A DNA stretch of 64,000 nt from Streptomyces sp. NBC_01267 (GTDB lineage: Bacteria > Actinomycetota > Actinomycetes > Streptomycetales > Streptomycetaceae), in assembly GCF_036241575.1 (NCBI RefSeq), contig NZ_CP108455.1, forward strand, positions 2,060,501-2,124,500, read 5' to 3'. Both the position numbers and the translations under genes were made by a program. The notes under the pieces were generated by a model. That model saw nothing but the letters and a program-made list of their open reading frames with translations. It had not been told where the DNA came from and did not search any database. Shown piece after piece: positions 25,520-32,919 of the stretch (position 1 is the stretch's first letter; each line of letters opens with the position of its first letter).

Positions 25520-26710
25520 TCACCCCCGCCGCAGCATCGTCACCACGGCCGCCCCGCCCAGCCCGATGTTGTGCGCGAGGCCCACCCGCGCCCCGGAGAC
25601 CTGCCGGGCGCCCGCCTCCCCGCGCAGCTGCCACACCAGCTCCGCGGCCTGTGCGAGGCCGGTCGCGCCCAGCGGGTGGCCCTTGGAGATCAGACCGCCC
25701 GAGGGGTTGACCACCCACCGGCCGCCGTACGTCGTCGCCCCGCTCTCCACGAGCTTGCCGGACTCGCCGTCCGGGCACATCCCCAGCGCCTCGTACGTCA
25801 GCAGCTCGTTGACCGAGAAGCAGTCGTGCAGTTCGACGACGTCCACGTCCTCGATGCCGAGCCCGGACCGCTCGTACACCTGGCGCGCCGCCGCCCGCGA
25901 CATCGGCCTGCCCACCGCGTCGATGCACGACCCGGAGGCGAAGCTCTCCTCGGTGTCGGTCGTCATCGCCTGGCCCGCGATCTCCACCGCCTTGTCGTGC
26001 AGCCCGTGTTCGACGACGAACCGCTCCGACACGACGACGGCCGCGGCCGACCCGTCCGAGGTCGGCGAGCACTGGAGTTTGGTGAGCGGCCGGTGGATGG
26101 TCTTGGCGGCGAGTATCTCGTCGACCGTGTAGACGTCCTGGAACTGGGCGCGCGGGTTCTCCGCCGAGTGCCGGTGGTTCTTGGCGCCGACGGCGGCGAG
26201 CTGGGCCGCCGTGGTCCCGTACCGCTCCATGTGCTCCCGGGCCGCGTTGCCGAAGATCTGCGCGGTCGGCGGGGACATCTCGAAGCCGTGCCCGGCGGCC
26301 ATGATCCCGTAGTGCCGGGCCACGGGCGAGGTCTTGAAGTCGCCCCCGTCGGAACCGCCGCCCAGCGCCCCCTTCTTCATCTTCTCGAAGCCGAGGGCGA
26401 GCACGCAGTCGCTGACACCGCCCTCGACGAACTGCCGCGCCATCATGAGGGCGGTGGACCCGGTGGCGCAGTTGTTGTTGACGTTGTAGACGGGCACCCC
26501 GGTCAGCCCGAGTTCGTACGCGGCCCGCTGCCCGGCGGTGGACGCCTGGAAGCAGTAGCCGACGGGGACCTGCTCCACCTGCCCGTAGTCGACACCCGCG
26601 TCGGCGAGCGCCTGGGTGCCCGCTTCCTTCGCCATGTCCCAGTACTGCCAGTCACGACTCTCCGGCTTCTCGAACTTGGTCATCCCGACGCCGACGATGT
26701 ACGCCTTCAT
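25520..26710 (-). CDS. SCP-x-type thiolase / lipid-transfer protein (Ltp-like)
   Basis: A 396-residue thiolase-fold protein. The active-site cysteine lies in [17 protein letters not shown] and the C-terminal catalytic block is [33 protein letters not shown] is typical of the SCP-x/Ltp branch rather than acetoacetyl-CoA thiolases. Mycobacterial Ltp proteins of this group act in sterol side-chain removal, some as retro-aldolases. GGGAGG stands 7 nt before the ATG. No partner DUF35 gene is adjacent, which such aldolases usually need, so simple thiolase activity remains possible. A perfect CTGACG-N3-CGTCAG palindrome lies 38 bp upstream of the gene. Confidence 0.9.
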   Translation of the reverse strand: MKAYIVGVGMTKFEKPESRDWQYWDMAKEAGTQALADAGVDYGQVEQVPVGYCFQASTAGQRAAYELGLTGVPVYNVNNNCATGSTALMMARQFVEGGVSDCVLALGFEKMKKGALGGGSDGGDFKTSPVARHYGIMAAGHGFEMSPPTAQIFGNAAREHMERYGTTAAQLAAVGAKNHRHSAENPRAQFQDVYTVDEILAAKTIHRPLTKLQCSPTSDGSAAAVVVSERFVVEHGLHDKAVEIAGQAMTTDTEESFASGSCIDAVGRPMSRAAARQVYERSGLGIEDVDVVELHDCFSVNELLTYEALGMCPDGESGKLVESGATTYGGRWVVNPSGGLISKGHPLGATGLAQAAELVWQLRGEAGARQVSGARVGLAHNIGLGGAAVVTMLRRG

Positions 26711-26747
26711 GGTTCCGCCTCCCGGTCCGCTGCCACCATCCAGTTAA

Positions 26748-26762
26748 CTGACGGATCGTCAG
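26748..26762 (-). promoter_or_regulatory. CTGACG-N3-CGTCAG palindrome before the thiolase gene
   Basis: CTGACG-GAT-CGTCAG, perfect 6-3-6 inverted repeat, 38 bp before the start codon where an operator would act on transcription. Confidence 0.65.
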
Positions 26763-26854
26763 ATACTTCGATACTGGCAGCGGGAGGCGGCCAGGGGAAG
26801 GGCGTAGGGGTGCGCACTGCGAAACCCCGGACCGGTGCGTCGATGTCCCCAGAG

Positions 26855-27145
26855 TCAGGCTCCCTCGTCCGCCTCCCCCTCTCCCGGGCCCGGGAGGCGC
26901 TGCCCGCGCGAGTCGGCCACTCGGAGCGCGTCCGCCAGGGCCCCGGACAACCGGCAGGCCAGCCAACGGTATTCGGTGGCCGACAGAGCAGCCACTCCGG
27001 GAGCCGCGGCTTCTCGGGCGTACTCCACCAGCTCCTGGCCCATGCCGAGCTGCACCGTCTCGATGCTGTCGGCGAGGGTAGAGAGGTAGCCCCGGCCATC
27101 GGTGCTCAGGTAGCAGGGCTTCCCCTCCGGGCTGGTCCACGGCAA
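26855..27145 (-). CDS. Small conserved hypothetical protein, probably frameshifted at its start
   Basis: A 96-residue reading frame (SPEGKPCYLSTDGRGYLSTL, then SIETVQLGMGQELVEYAREA) of a type common in Streptomyces, usually near XRE/DUF397 regulator pairs. In this frame the only start is a TTG at 27145. Immediately upstream, in another frame, an ATG at 27216 opens MSDSDRMRRRELHDAASGGE followed by VPA, which is just the kind of N-terminus the family has, and the two frames join at about 27150. I infer a frameshift, making this a probable pseudogene; a short protein from TTG is the alternative. An IS5 element begins 15 bp before the ATG, so the promoter is probably lost too. Confidence 0.6.
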   Translation of the reverse strand: MPWTSPEGKPCYLSTDGRGYLSTLADSIETVQLGMGQELVEYAREAAAPGVAALSATEYRWLACRLSGALADALRVADSRGQRLPGPGEGEADEGA

Positions 27146-27230
27146 TAAGCGGGGACCTCCCCACCCGACGCTGCGTCGTGCAACTCCCTGCGCCGCATGC
27201 GGTCGGAATCGCTCATGGGCTGGCTCACTG

Positions 27231-28075
27231 GGCCTTTTCCAACCTCACGCCGAAGCGTGGTGAAGGACAAGAACGGCCTGGACGATCGCGGTGATGCGGG
27301 TGGTGCTACAGCGGAGTTTCCGCAGAAGGCGCCAGCCCTTCAGAGTTGCCATGGCCTGCTCGCCGAGGCAGCGGATCTTGGCGTGCGTGCTGTTGTGCCG
27401 ACGCTGCCACCGCTTGAGGCGACGACCTCGGAACGGGACGCGGATGGGGTGGCCGGCTCCCTGGTACGCCTTGTCCGCCCAGCACTTCAGCTCGGTCGCG
27501 GCGAGCGCGTCGATGATCCCGTGCGTCCGTGCGGCGGTCAGGTCGTGGACGGACCCGGGCAGGGCGGGGGACGCCCACAACAGCCGGCCGAACGGATCGG
27601 TGAGGACCTGAACGTTCATGCCGTGACGCTTGTGTTTCCCGGAGTAGTACGGGGTGTCGGCGGCGATCCGGTCGATCGGCAGGAGGGTGCCGTCCAGGAT
27701 CACGAACGCCTTGGTCCGGATGGTCTTCATCGCCTCGGTCAGGGTCGGGGCGAGGGCGGCCAGGACGTCGATGACCTCGCGTATGTAGCGATATACCGTC
27801 GCGATGCCGATGCGGAACCCGGCAGCCAGCTGGGCATAGGTATCACCGCACCGCAGGTGAGCCAGAGCGAGCAGGGCCTGTCGTCCTGCGGGCAGACGCC
27901 GCCAGCGCGTCCCGATCTCCCCTCGCCGGGCATGCAGCCGAGCACTCAGGTACCGCAAGGTGCGGCTGGACAGACCAATCGACGACGGGTAGACAAGCAC
28001 GCGAAGCTCCTGGCGGGACACGGTGGATCTTGGTCGTGACACCTCCTACCAGGAGCTTCATCGCGTTGCAGAGCC
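27231..28075 (-). mobile_element. IS5-family insertion sequence
   Basis: An element of about 845 bp around one transposase. Its proposed ends read inwards GGCCTTTTCCAAC (left) and GGCTCTGCAAC (right), an imperfect inverted repeat. I cannot make out a clear target duplication, so the limits are approximate. It separates the frameshifted small gene from the ArsR-type regulator. Confidence 0.6.
27245..28000 (-). CDS. IS5 family transposase (DDE_Tnp_4)
   Basis: A 251-residue transposase beginning VLVYPSSIGLSSRTLRYLSA, as in many Streptomyces IS5 elements. A helix-turn-helix (YAQLAAGFRIGIATVYRYIR) is followed by the DDE domain: FVILDGTLLPIDRI for the first Asp, LPGSVHDLTAARTHG and CWADKAYQGAG for the second, and IRCLGEQAMATLKGW for the Glu. 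AGGAG lies 6 nt before the GTG at 28000; an ATG at 28042 gives 14 extra residues without support. The frame is intact, so the element could be active. Confidence 0.88.
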   Translation of the reverse strand: MLVYPSSIGLSSRTLRYLSARLHARRGEIGTRWRRLPAGRQALLALAHLRCGDTYAQLAAGFRIGIATVYRYIREVIDVLAALAPTLTEAMKTIRTKAFVILDGTLLPIDRIAADTPYYSGKHKRHGMNVQVLTDPFGRLLWASPALPGSVHDLTAARTHGIIDALAATELKCWADKAYQGAGHPIRVPFRGRRLKRWQRRHNSTHAKIRCLGEQAMATLKGWRLLRKLRCSTTRITAIVQAVLVLHHASA

Positions 28076-28129
28076 AACCAACTGACGGACAGCGCCGACA
28101 GGTTGGAATCAGCTCATGGTTGTGTCGGT

Positions 28130-28828
28130 TCACCGGGCCGGGACGGCCAGGTCGATCCCCCAGGCTTCTTGCACGAGGTCGTGACCGCTTTGGGTGACGT
28201 TCAGGCCTCGCCCGGAGCGGTGCCTTACCACCCATCCGGCTTCAAGGAACTGTCTGCCGACTGCGGCACCCAGGGACCCGGCCAGGTGCGCGCGGCGTTC
28301 TGTCCAGTCCAGGCACCCGCGGGTGGTGGGGCGGCGGGCGTGGATCGCGCCGTCGACGTCCACCCCGACCCCGCGCAGTCCGTCAGCGCCGGCGCCGGTG
28401 AGGGAGAGCGACTCGCCGTCGGCCAGCCATCCCTGGCGGGTCCAGGCGTCCGTCAGCGCGATGCCGAGCTGCCCGGCGAGGTGGTCGTAGCAGAACCGTG
28501 CTGCAGCCAAGTTCTGCATCTCGCGGCTGCGTCGGTACCCCGAGACAGGTGTCGGCTCGGCGAGGACGCCGAGGGCCTCCAGGGCGGTGGCGACGCGCGG
28601 GCCGGCGAGCGCGTAGTAGCGGTGCCGCCCGCGCGACTCGCACGTCACCAGACCGGCGCCGACGAGGACGGCCAGGTGCTCGGAGGCCGTCGACGCGCTC
28701 ACCCCCGCCCCCTGGGCCAGTTCCCCCGCCGGTCGGCTGGTGCCGTCCATCAACAGGTTCAGGAACGCCGAGCGCGCGGGTGCGGCGAGCGCTCTGCCCA
28801 CGCTCGTGAAGTCACGGTCTCTGGTCAT
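28130..28828 (-). CDS. ArsR-type winged-helix regulator
   Basis: A 232-residue regulator. The first 90 residues are an ArsR winged helix (ALAAPARSAFLNLLMDGTSR, VSASTASEHLAVLVGAGLVT, GRHRYYALA). The rest is an effector region with several cysteines and histidines, AARFCYDHLAGQLGIAL and RGCLDWTERRAHLAG, as in the longer ArsR proteins of actinobacteria. The ATG at 28828 has TATCCT 7 nt before it and no ribosome site, hence probably leaderless. It is divergent from an osmC gene with a perfect 10-4-10 palindrome between, so it most likely represses that pair and itself. Confidence 0.88.
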   Translation of the reverse strand: MTRDRDFTSVGRALAAPARSAFLNLLMDGTSRPAGELAQGAGVSASTASEHLAVLVGAGLVTCESRGRHRYYALAGPRVATALEALGVLAEPTPVSGYRRSREMQNLAAARFCYDHLAGQLGIALTDAWTRQGWLADGESLSLTGAGADGLRGVGVDVDGAIHARRPTTRGCLDWTERRAHLAGSLGAAVGRQFLEAGWVVRHRSGRGLNVTQSGHDLVQEAWGIDLAVPAR

Positions 28829-28846
28829 GGAGGAGAGGATACGACG

Positions 28847-28870
28847 ACGCTTCGGCCGGTGCCGAAGCGT
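28847..28870. promoter_or_regulatory. Perfect 10-4-10 palindrome, probable operator of the ArsR-type regulator
   Basis: ACGCTTCGGC-CGGT-GCCGAAGCGT fills the 62-bp gap between the divergent regulator and osmC genes. It overlaps the region where both promoters must lie. Confidence 0.75.
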
Positions 28871-28890
28871 TCCATGCCTACGGTTTGGTC

Positions 28891-29349
28891 ATGAGCACAC
28901 ACGCCTACCATGCCCGTCTGCACTGGGACGGTTCCACCGGCGCCGGGGTCCGCGGCTACTCGCGCGACCACACCGCTGTCGCCGCGCCCGCCACCACACA
29001 GGTGGACCTGAGCGCCGACCCGGCCTTCCGCGGCAACCCCGACCGGTTCAACCCCGAACAACTCGTGGTCATGGCCGCCTCCTCCTGCCAGATGCTGTCC
29101 TTCCTGGGCGCCGCCGCCCGCGCCCGGGTGGACGTCCTCGCCTACGACGACGAGGCCACCAGCCACCTCGACCTCACCACCGAACCCGGCCGCCTGGCCG
29201 CGATCCACCTGCATGCGACCGTCAGGGTTGCCGCCGGGACCGACGAGACCAGGGTCCAAGAACTCGCCGTGCAAGCCCACCACGACTGCTACATCGCCAA
29301 CAGCCTGGCCGTCCCCGTCCAGGTCACCACCACCGTGGTGACCCCGTGA
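28891..29349 (+). CDS. OsmC family peroxiredoxin-like protein
   Basis: A 152-residue OsmC-fold protein. The two reactive cysteines of the family are present, in VVMAASSCQMLSFLGAAA and QAHHDCYIANSL, so it should reduce organic hydroperoxides with a thiol partner. The ATG at 28891 is preceded by TACGGT at 6 nt and no ribosome site, suggesting a leaderless message. It overlaps the next gene by 4 bp and is controlled, I infer, by the divergent ArsR-type protein. Confidence 0.9.
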   Translation: MSTHAYHARLHWDGSTGAGVRGYSRDHTAVAAPATTQVDLSADPAFRGNPDRFNPEQLVVMAASSCQMLSFLGAAARARVDVLAYDDEATSHLDLTTEPGRLAAIHLHATVRVAAGTDETRVQELAVQAHHDCYIANSLAVPVQVTTTVVTP

Positions 29350-29750
29350 ACGCCCGCCTGCAGGACATCGAGGTCCACTTGCCGAACCGGTCCGGAGCGC
29401 TGGCCGACCTCGGCCAGGCGCTCGGCAGCTGCGGGGTGAGCCTGGAAGGCGGCGGCGTCTTCACTCACAACGGGCACGCCGTCGCGCACTACCTCGTCGA
29501 CGACGGCCCCGCCGCCCTGGCCGCCGTCAACGCCGCAGAGCTGGGCACCGCCGTCGTACGCGATGTCGCCATGACCAGGCTGGACCAGGACAAGCCCGGA
29601 CAACTCGGCGCGCTCGCCCGCATGCTCGGCGACGCTGGCGTCAACGTCCTCGTCCAGTACAGCGACCACGCCGGCAACCTCGTCCTGCTTGTCTCAGACG
29701 AGCACACCACCGCGTGCCGCGACACGATCGAACGCTGGGAGCAGGGCTGA
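29346..29750 (+). CDS. ACT domain protein
   Basis: A 134-residue protein starting at a GTG that overlaps the osmC stop (GTGA). It is made of two ACT-like beta-alpha-beta units, LQDIEVHLPNRSGALADLGQ and ARMLGDAGVNVLVQYSDHAG, which commonly bind amino acids or other small ligands. No catalytic domain is attached. Translation is coupled to osmC, so it may sense a metabolite linked to the same stress. The function is otherwise unknown. Confidence 0.85.
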   Translation: MNARLQDIEVHLPNRSGALADLGQALGSCGVSLEGGGVFTHNGHAVAHYLVDDGPAALAAVNAAELGTAVVRDVAMTRLDQDKPGQLGALARMLGDAGVNVLVQYSDHAGNLVLLVSDEHTTACRDTIERWEQG

Positions 29751-29921
29751 CCCGGCATCCCGCTGGACACCTCCCGCCGCCGCGCACCCGGCCGTCCACG
29801 CCCCGGGCAAACCGCGCTACACCGTCGAGCAGACCTGCGCCCGGCCCCACCCGTTCAAGCGCCTCACCGCCGGACAAGGGCAGCATCCAGGCAGCCGAGA
29901 TGGCCGCATCCGCGATGTCGA

Positions 29922-30430
29922 TCACTTGTCGAAGGTCAGTCCGGTGCCCGCCAGGCAGCCGTTGATCACCTCGGGGCGGTACTGGAGCATCTTGAGCTTG
30001 CGTTTCACCGCGCGGGTGACCTGGCTGAGGTCGGCGGCGGCCAGGTTGCCGATGTCGCGTTTGACCAGGGACCAGATGCCCTCCTGAGGGTTGAGGTCCG
30101 GCGCATATGCCGGTAGCTGGAAGACTGTGAGCATGCGGTGTTGGCCTCGAAGAACTCCCGCAGCGGCGCGACCAGGTGCATGCGCAGGTTGTCCCACACC
30201 AGGACGATCGGGCCGCCGAGCTGGGTGTGGGCGCGGATGACCAGGTCGCGGTAGTCCTTCCACCCGAAGCCCTTCGGTTCGTCCTTGCGGCCCCGGTACT
30301 CGCGGATCGCGTAGATCAGATGGGACCGCTCGCCGGGCTTGTAGCAGGTCATGCCCGCCATGGAGACGCGGCCCGATCCCCGTCCGCGCACCCGGACGAC
30401 CGGTATCTGGGCCGTGAAGGCCAACGGCAC
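29922..30430 (-). pseudogene. IS630-family transposase remnant, truncated and frameshifted
   Basis: Two frames together give the C-terminal half of an IS630 transposase. From about 30400 to 30140 one frame reads PVVRVRGRGSGRVSMAGMTC ... PIVLVWDNLRMHLVAPLREF, containing the second catalytic Asp. From about 30135 to 29922 another frame reads MLTVFQLPAYAPDLNPQEGI ..., containing the catalytic Glu. They join by a frameshift near 30135. The N-terminal half with its helix-turn-helix and first Asp is missing. The remnant ends against another broken gene at about 30400. No terminal repeats are seen. Confidence 0.8.
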
Positions 30431-30527
30431 CGTCCGCTTCTACGCAGGAAGCCGAACCACCGCCGGAGCCGGCGCCGAAATTATCGCACCCGCTTCCTAC
30501 TGGAAGACCCGCATCACGATCGGATAG
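30402..30527 (+). pseudogene. 3' end of a lost gene, FG-GAP/VCBS-like tail
   Basis: The plus frame ending in TAG at 30525 reads GIWAVKANGTVRFYAGSRTT ... PASYWKTRITIG and has no start of its own. The pattern Trp-Ala-Val-Lys-Ala-(N/D)-Gly-Thr-Val and the SYWKxRxTIG ending are like the last repeat of secreted FG-GAP/VCBS proteins of Streptomyces, as I remember them. The rest of the gene appears to have been removed where the IS630 remnant now lies. The family name is tentative. Confidence 0.45.
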
Positions 30528-30589
30528 CGGCAGCACAGCAGCCGCGTGGACGGCCCCACCACAACGGTGCCGTTGGTTCAGCCATCTCA

Positions 30590-30629
30590 GCCCACTTCGC
30601 CCCGCCGGACACGGCGGGGCGAAGTGGGC
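30590..30629 (-). terminator. Hairpin terminator of the acyl-CoA dehydrogenase gene
   Basis: A perfect 18-bp stem with a GACA loop starts 11 bp beyond the stop codon of the acyl-CoA dehydrogenase. Confidence 0.85.
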
Positions 30630-30639
30630 TTGCCCGGCC

Positions 30640-32745
30640 TCACGGATCGCGCGGCAGCCCGAGCAACCGCTCCGCGACCACGTTGAGCTGTACCTGCGTG
30701 GTCCCGCCCGCGATGGTCAGGCACCGTGACATCAGGAAGCCGTGGACGGCCCGCTCCGCCGGTCCTTCGCCCACCGCGCCCGCCGGTCCCAGCAGTTCCA
30801 GGGCGAGTTCGGCGACCTTCTGCTGGTGCGGGGTCTGCACCAGCTTCCGTACGGAGGCGCCCGCGCCGGGTTCCAGGCCGGAGACCTGTTGCAGGGTGGT
30901 CCGCAGGCCGATGCAGGCCAGGGCGTGGGCCTCGGCGGCGAGCAGGCCGATGCGGGCGACGGTCGCGCCGTCCAGCGTGGCGGACCGGGCGATCAGTGCT
31001 TCGACCCCCGTACTGAAGGTCAACTGGTCGGCCATGTGCACGCGTTCGTTGCCGAGCGTGTTGCGGGCCACCTTCCACCCGTCGTCCACCTCGCCGACCA
31101 CCGCGTCGTCGGGCAGCAGGACGTCGTCGAAGTACACCTCGTTGAAGAGCGCGTCCCCGGTGATCTCCCTGAGCGGCCGGATGTCGATCCCGGAGGCCCG
31201 CTTCATGTCGACCAGGAAGTAGGTGAGCCCCTGGTGCTTGGGCGCCTCCGGGTTCGTACGGGCGAGCAGGATCCCGTAGTCGGCCCACTGCGCCGCCGAC
31301 GTCCAGACCTTCTGGCCGTTGATCCGCCAGCCGCCGCCCTCCACCCGCTCCGCGCGGGTCCGCAGCGAGGCCAGGTCCGACCCGGCGCCGGGCTCCGAGA
31401 AGAGCTGGCACCAGAGCAGGTCGCCGCGCAGGGTCGGGGCGAGGTAGCGCTCCTGCTGTTCCGGGGTCCCGTGGGCGAGCAGCGAGGGCACCACCCAGGT
31501 GGCGATGCCGAGGTCGCTCAGCTTGACCCCGGCGGCCTTCAACTCCTGCTGTACGGCGAGCTGTTGCACGGGTCCGGCACCCAGTCCGTACGGCTCGGCC
31601 AGGTGCGGCGCCGCGTAGCCGGTGGGTGCGAGGGCACGGCGGGCGGCGGCCGGGTCGAGGCCGCGGGCGCTCTCGACGGCCGTGCGGGCCTGTTCGCGGT
31701 ACGGCTCGGCCTCGGCCGGGAGTTCCAGCCGCAGTTCGCGGCGCGCGCCGGCCGCCGCCAGCCGGACGGCCCGCGCCCGGTGCGTGTCCCCGGCGCCCAG
31801 CAACTGCCGTGCCACCAGGGCCCGTCGGAGGTGGATGTGGGCATCGTGCTCCCAGGTGAAGCCGATTCCGCCGAGGATCTGGATGCAGTCCTTGGCGCAG
31901 CTGTACGCGGCGTCCAGCGCGGCCCCGGCGGCCAGCGCGGCGACGAGGCCGCGCACCTCGGGGCGGTCGTCGGCGGCGCGGGCCGCGTCCCAGGTGAGCG
32001 CCCTCGCCTGTTCGACGCGCAGCAGCATGTCGGCGCAGAGGTGCTTGACCGCCTGGAACTGCCCGATGGGGCGGCCGAACTGCTCGCGCACCTTGGCGTG
32101 TTCGGTGGCGGTGTGCAGCGCCCAGGCCGCCGTGCCGCAGGCTTCGGCGGCGAACAGTACGGCCGCCAGGTCCGTCACCAGGGTGTCGTCGAGCGCCAGC
32201 ATCCGGTCGGCGGGTACGGCGTCGCGCACCCGCACCCCGGCGGTCGGCCGGGTCGGGTCCACGCTCTGCCGGGCGCGTACGTCCAGCGCGGCGGCGTCCA
32301 CCGCCGCCCACCCGCCGCCGTACCGCAGCACGACCAGATCGGCCTCCGCGCCGCCGAGCACGGGGTCGCCCTCCGCGCCGGGCGCCACCGCGCCGGTCCA
32401 CCGGCCGTCCGCGAGCGGCGCGGCGAGGTCGGGGCGGCCCGCCCGGTGCAGTACGGCGGAGGCCAGCACGGTGGGCAGATACGGGCCGGGCAGCGCCGCC
32501 CGGCCCGCCTCCTCCAGGACGACGGCCAGGTCCGGCAGCCCGCCGCCCCCACCTCCGTACTCCTCGGGCAGATGCGCCCCGAGGAGGCCCTGCCCGGCGA
32601 GAGCGTCCCAGTAGGCGGGGCGCCCCGGGGTGCCGGGTGGCGCGTCGAGCAGTTTGCGTACCTCTTCGGCCGGTGCCTCGCGGGCCAGCAGGCCCCGTAC
32701 CGCGTCGGCCAACTCCCGTTGTTCCTGCGTGATTCCGATGCCCAT
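30640..32745 (-). CDS. Fused two-domain acyl-CoA dehydrogenase (FadE34/ChsE3-like)
   Basis: A 701-residue protein with two acyl-CoA dehydrogenase folds in a row. Domain 1 (about 1-330) includes LPEEYGGGGGGLPDLAVVLE and the helical block FGRPIGQFQAVKHLCADMLL. Domain 2 (about 345-701) includes LFSEPGAGSDLASLRTRAER at the FAD/acyl site and QVWTSAAQWADYGILL-type sequence (KVWTSAAQWADYGILLARTN). The length and fusion match mycobacterial FadE34 (ChsE3), which oxidises a steroid-CoA with a shortened side chain and whose gene is next to kstR in M. tuberculosis. The ATG at 32745 has TAGTCT 8 nt upstream and no ribosome site, so I infer a leaderless message; that hexamer touches the KstR-like box at 32758. 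The frame is open to 32772. Confidence 0.9.
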   Translation of the reverse strand: MGIGITQEQRELADAVRGLLAREAPAEEVRKLLDAPPGTPGRPAYWDALAGQGLLGAHLPEEYGGGGGGLPDLAVVLEEAGRAALPGPYLPTVLASAVLHRAGRPDLAAPLADGRWTGAVAPGAEGDPVLGGAEADLVVLRYGGGWAAVDAAALDVRARQSVDPTRPTAGVRVRDAVPADRMLALDDTLVTDLAAVLFAAEACGTAAWALHTATEHAKVREQFGRPIGQFQAVKHLCADMLLRVEQARALTWDAARAADDRPEVRGLVAALAAGAALDAAYSCAKDCIQILGGIGFTWEHDAHIHLRRALVARQLLGAGDTHRARAVRLAAAGARRELRLELPAEAEPYREQARTAVESARGLDPAAARRALAPTGYAAPHLAEPYGLGAGPVQQLAVQQELKAAGVKLSDLGIATWVVPSLLAHGTPEQQERYLAPTLRGDLLWCQLFSEPGAGSDLASLRTRAERVEGGGWRINGQKVWTSAAQWADYGILLARTNPEAPKHQGLTYFLVDMKRASGIDIRPLREITGDALFNEVYFDDVLLPDDAVVGEVDDGWKVARNTLGNERVHMADQLTFSTGVEALIARSATLDGATVARIGLLAAEAHALACIGLRTTLQQVSGLEPGAGASVRKLVQTPHQQKVAELALELLGPAGAVGEGPAERAVHGFLMSRCLTIAGGTTQVQLNVVAERLLGLPRDP

Positions 32746-32757
32746 GCGCAGGCAGAC

Positions 32758-32771
32758 TAGAACACGTTCCA
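32758..32771 (-). promoter_or_regulatory. KstR-like operator, perfect match, overlapping a -10 element
   Basis: TAGAACACGTTCCA fits TNNAACNNGTTNNA at every fixed position. On the minus strand it runs into TAGTCT, the proposed -10 hexamer of the acyl-CoA dehydrogenase gene. Confidence 0.87.
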
Positions 32772-32773
32772 AT

Positions 32774-32788
32774 CTGACGGAAGGTCAG
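32774..32788 (-). promoter_or_regulatory. CTGACG-N3-CGTCAG-type palindrome, one mismatch
   Basis: CTGACG-GAA-GGTCAG lies 2 bp from the KstR-like box, so two proteins could not sit there without touching. Confidence 0.5.
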
Positions 32789-32919
32789 ATACGAGTCGAA
32801 TACCGAGGCCGCGGCGGGTGATACAGATCACGCCGTACTTATATGGCGTTTACCGGAATACCCGGACCCCTCCGGAAGCTTTCATGATGCACCCACTTAC
32901 ACCTCCGGAGGCTTCGCGA

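Noticed and set aside
22454..27148. A 1564-codon open frame on the plus strand
   Set aside because: It runs antisense through ubiX and ubiD and out of frame through the AsnC gene, then antisense through the thiolase; composition is that of a shadow frame.
29750..29921. A further gene after the ACT domain gene
   Set aside because: Open frames exist in several phases but none has a ribosome site or protein-like composition; the stretch seems to be spacer next to the IS630 remnant.
32746..32772. Earlier start for the fused acyl-CoA dehydrogenase
   Set aside because: The codon at 32772 is inside the operator pair and would add residues that do not look like the family start.
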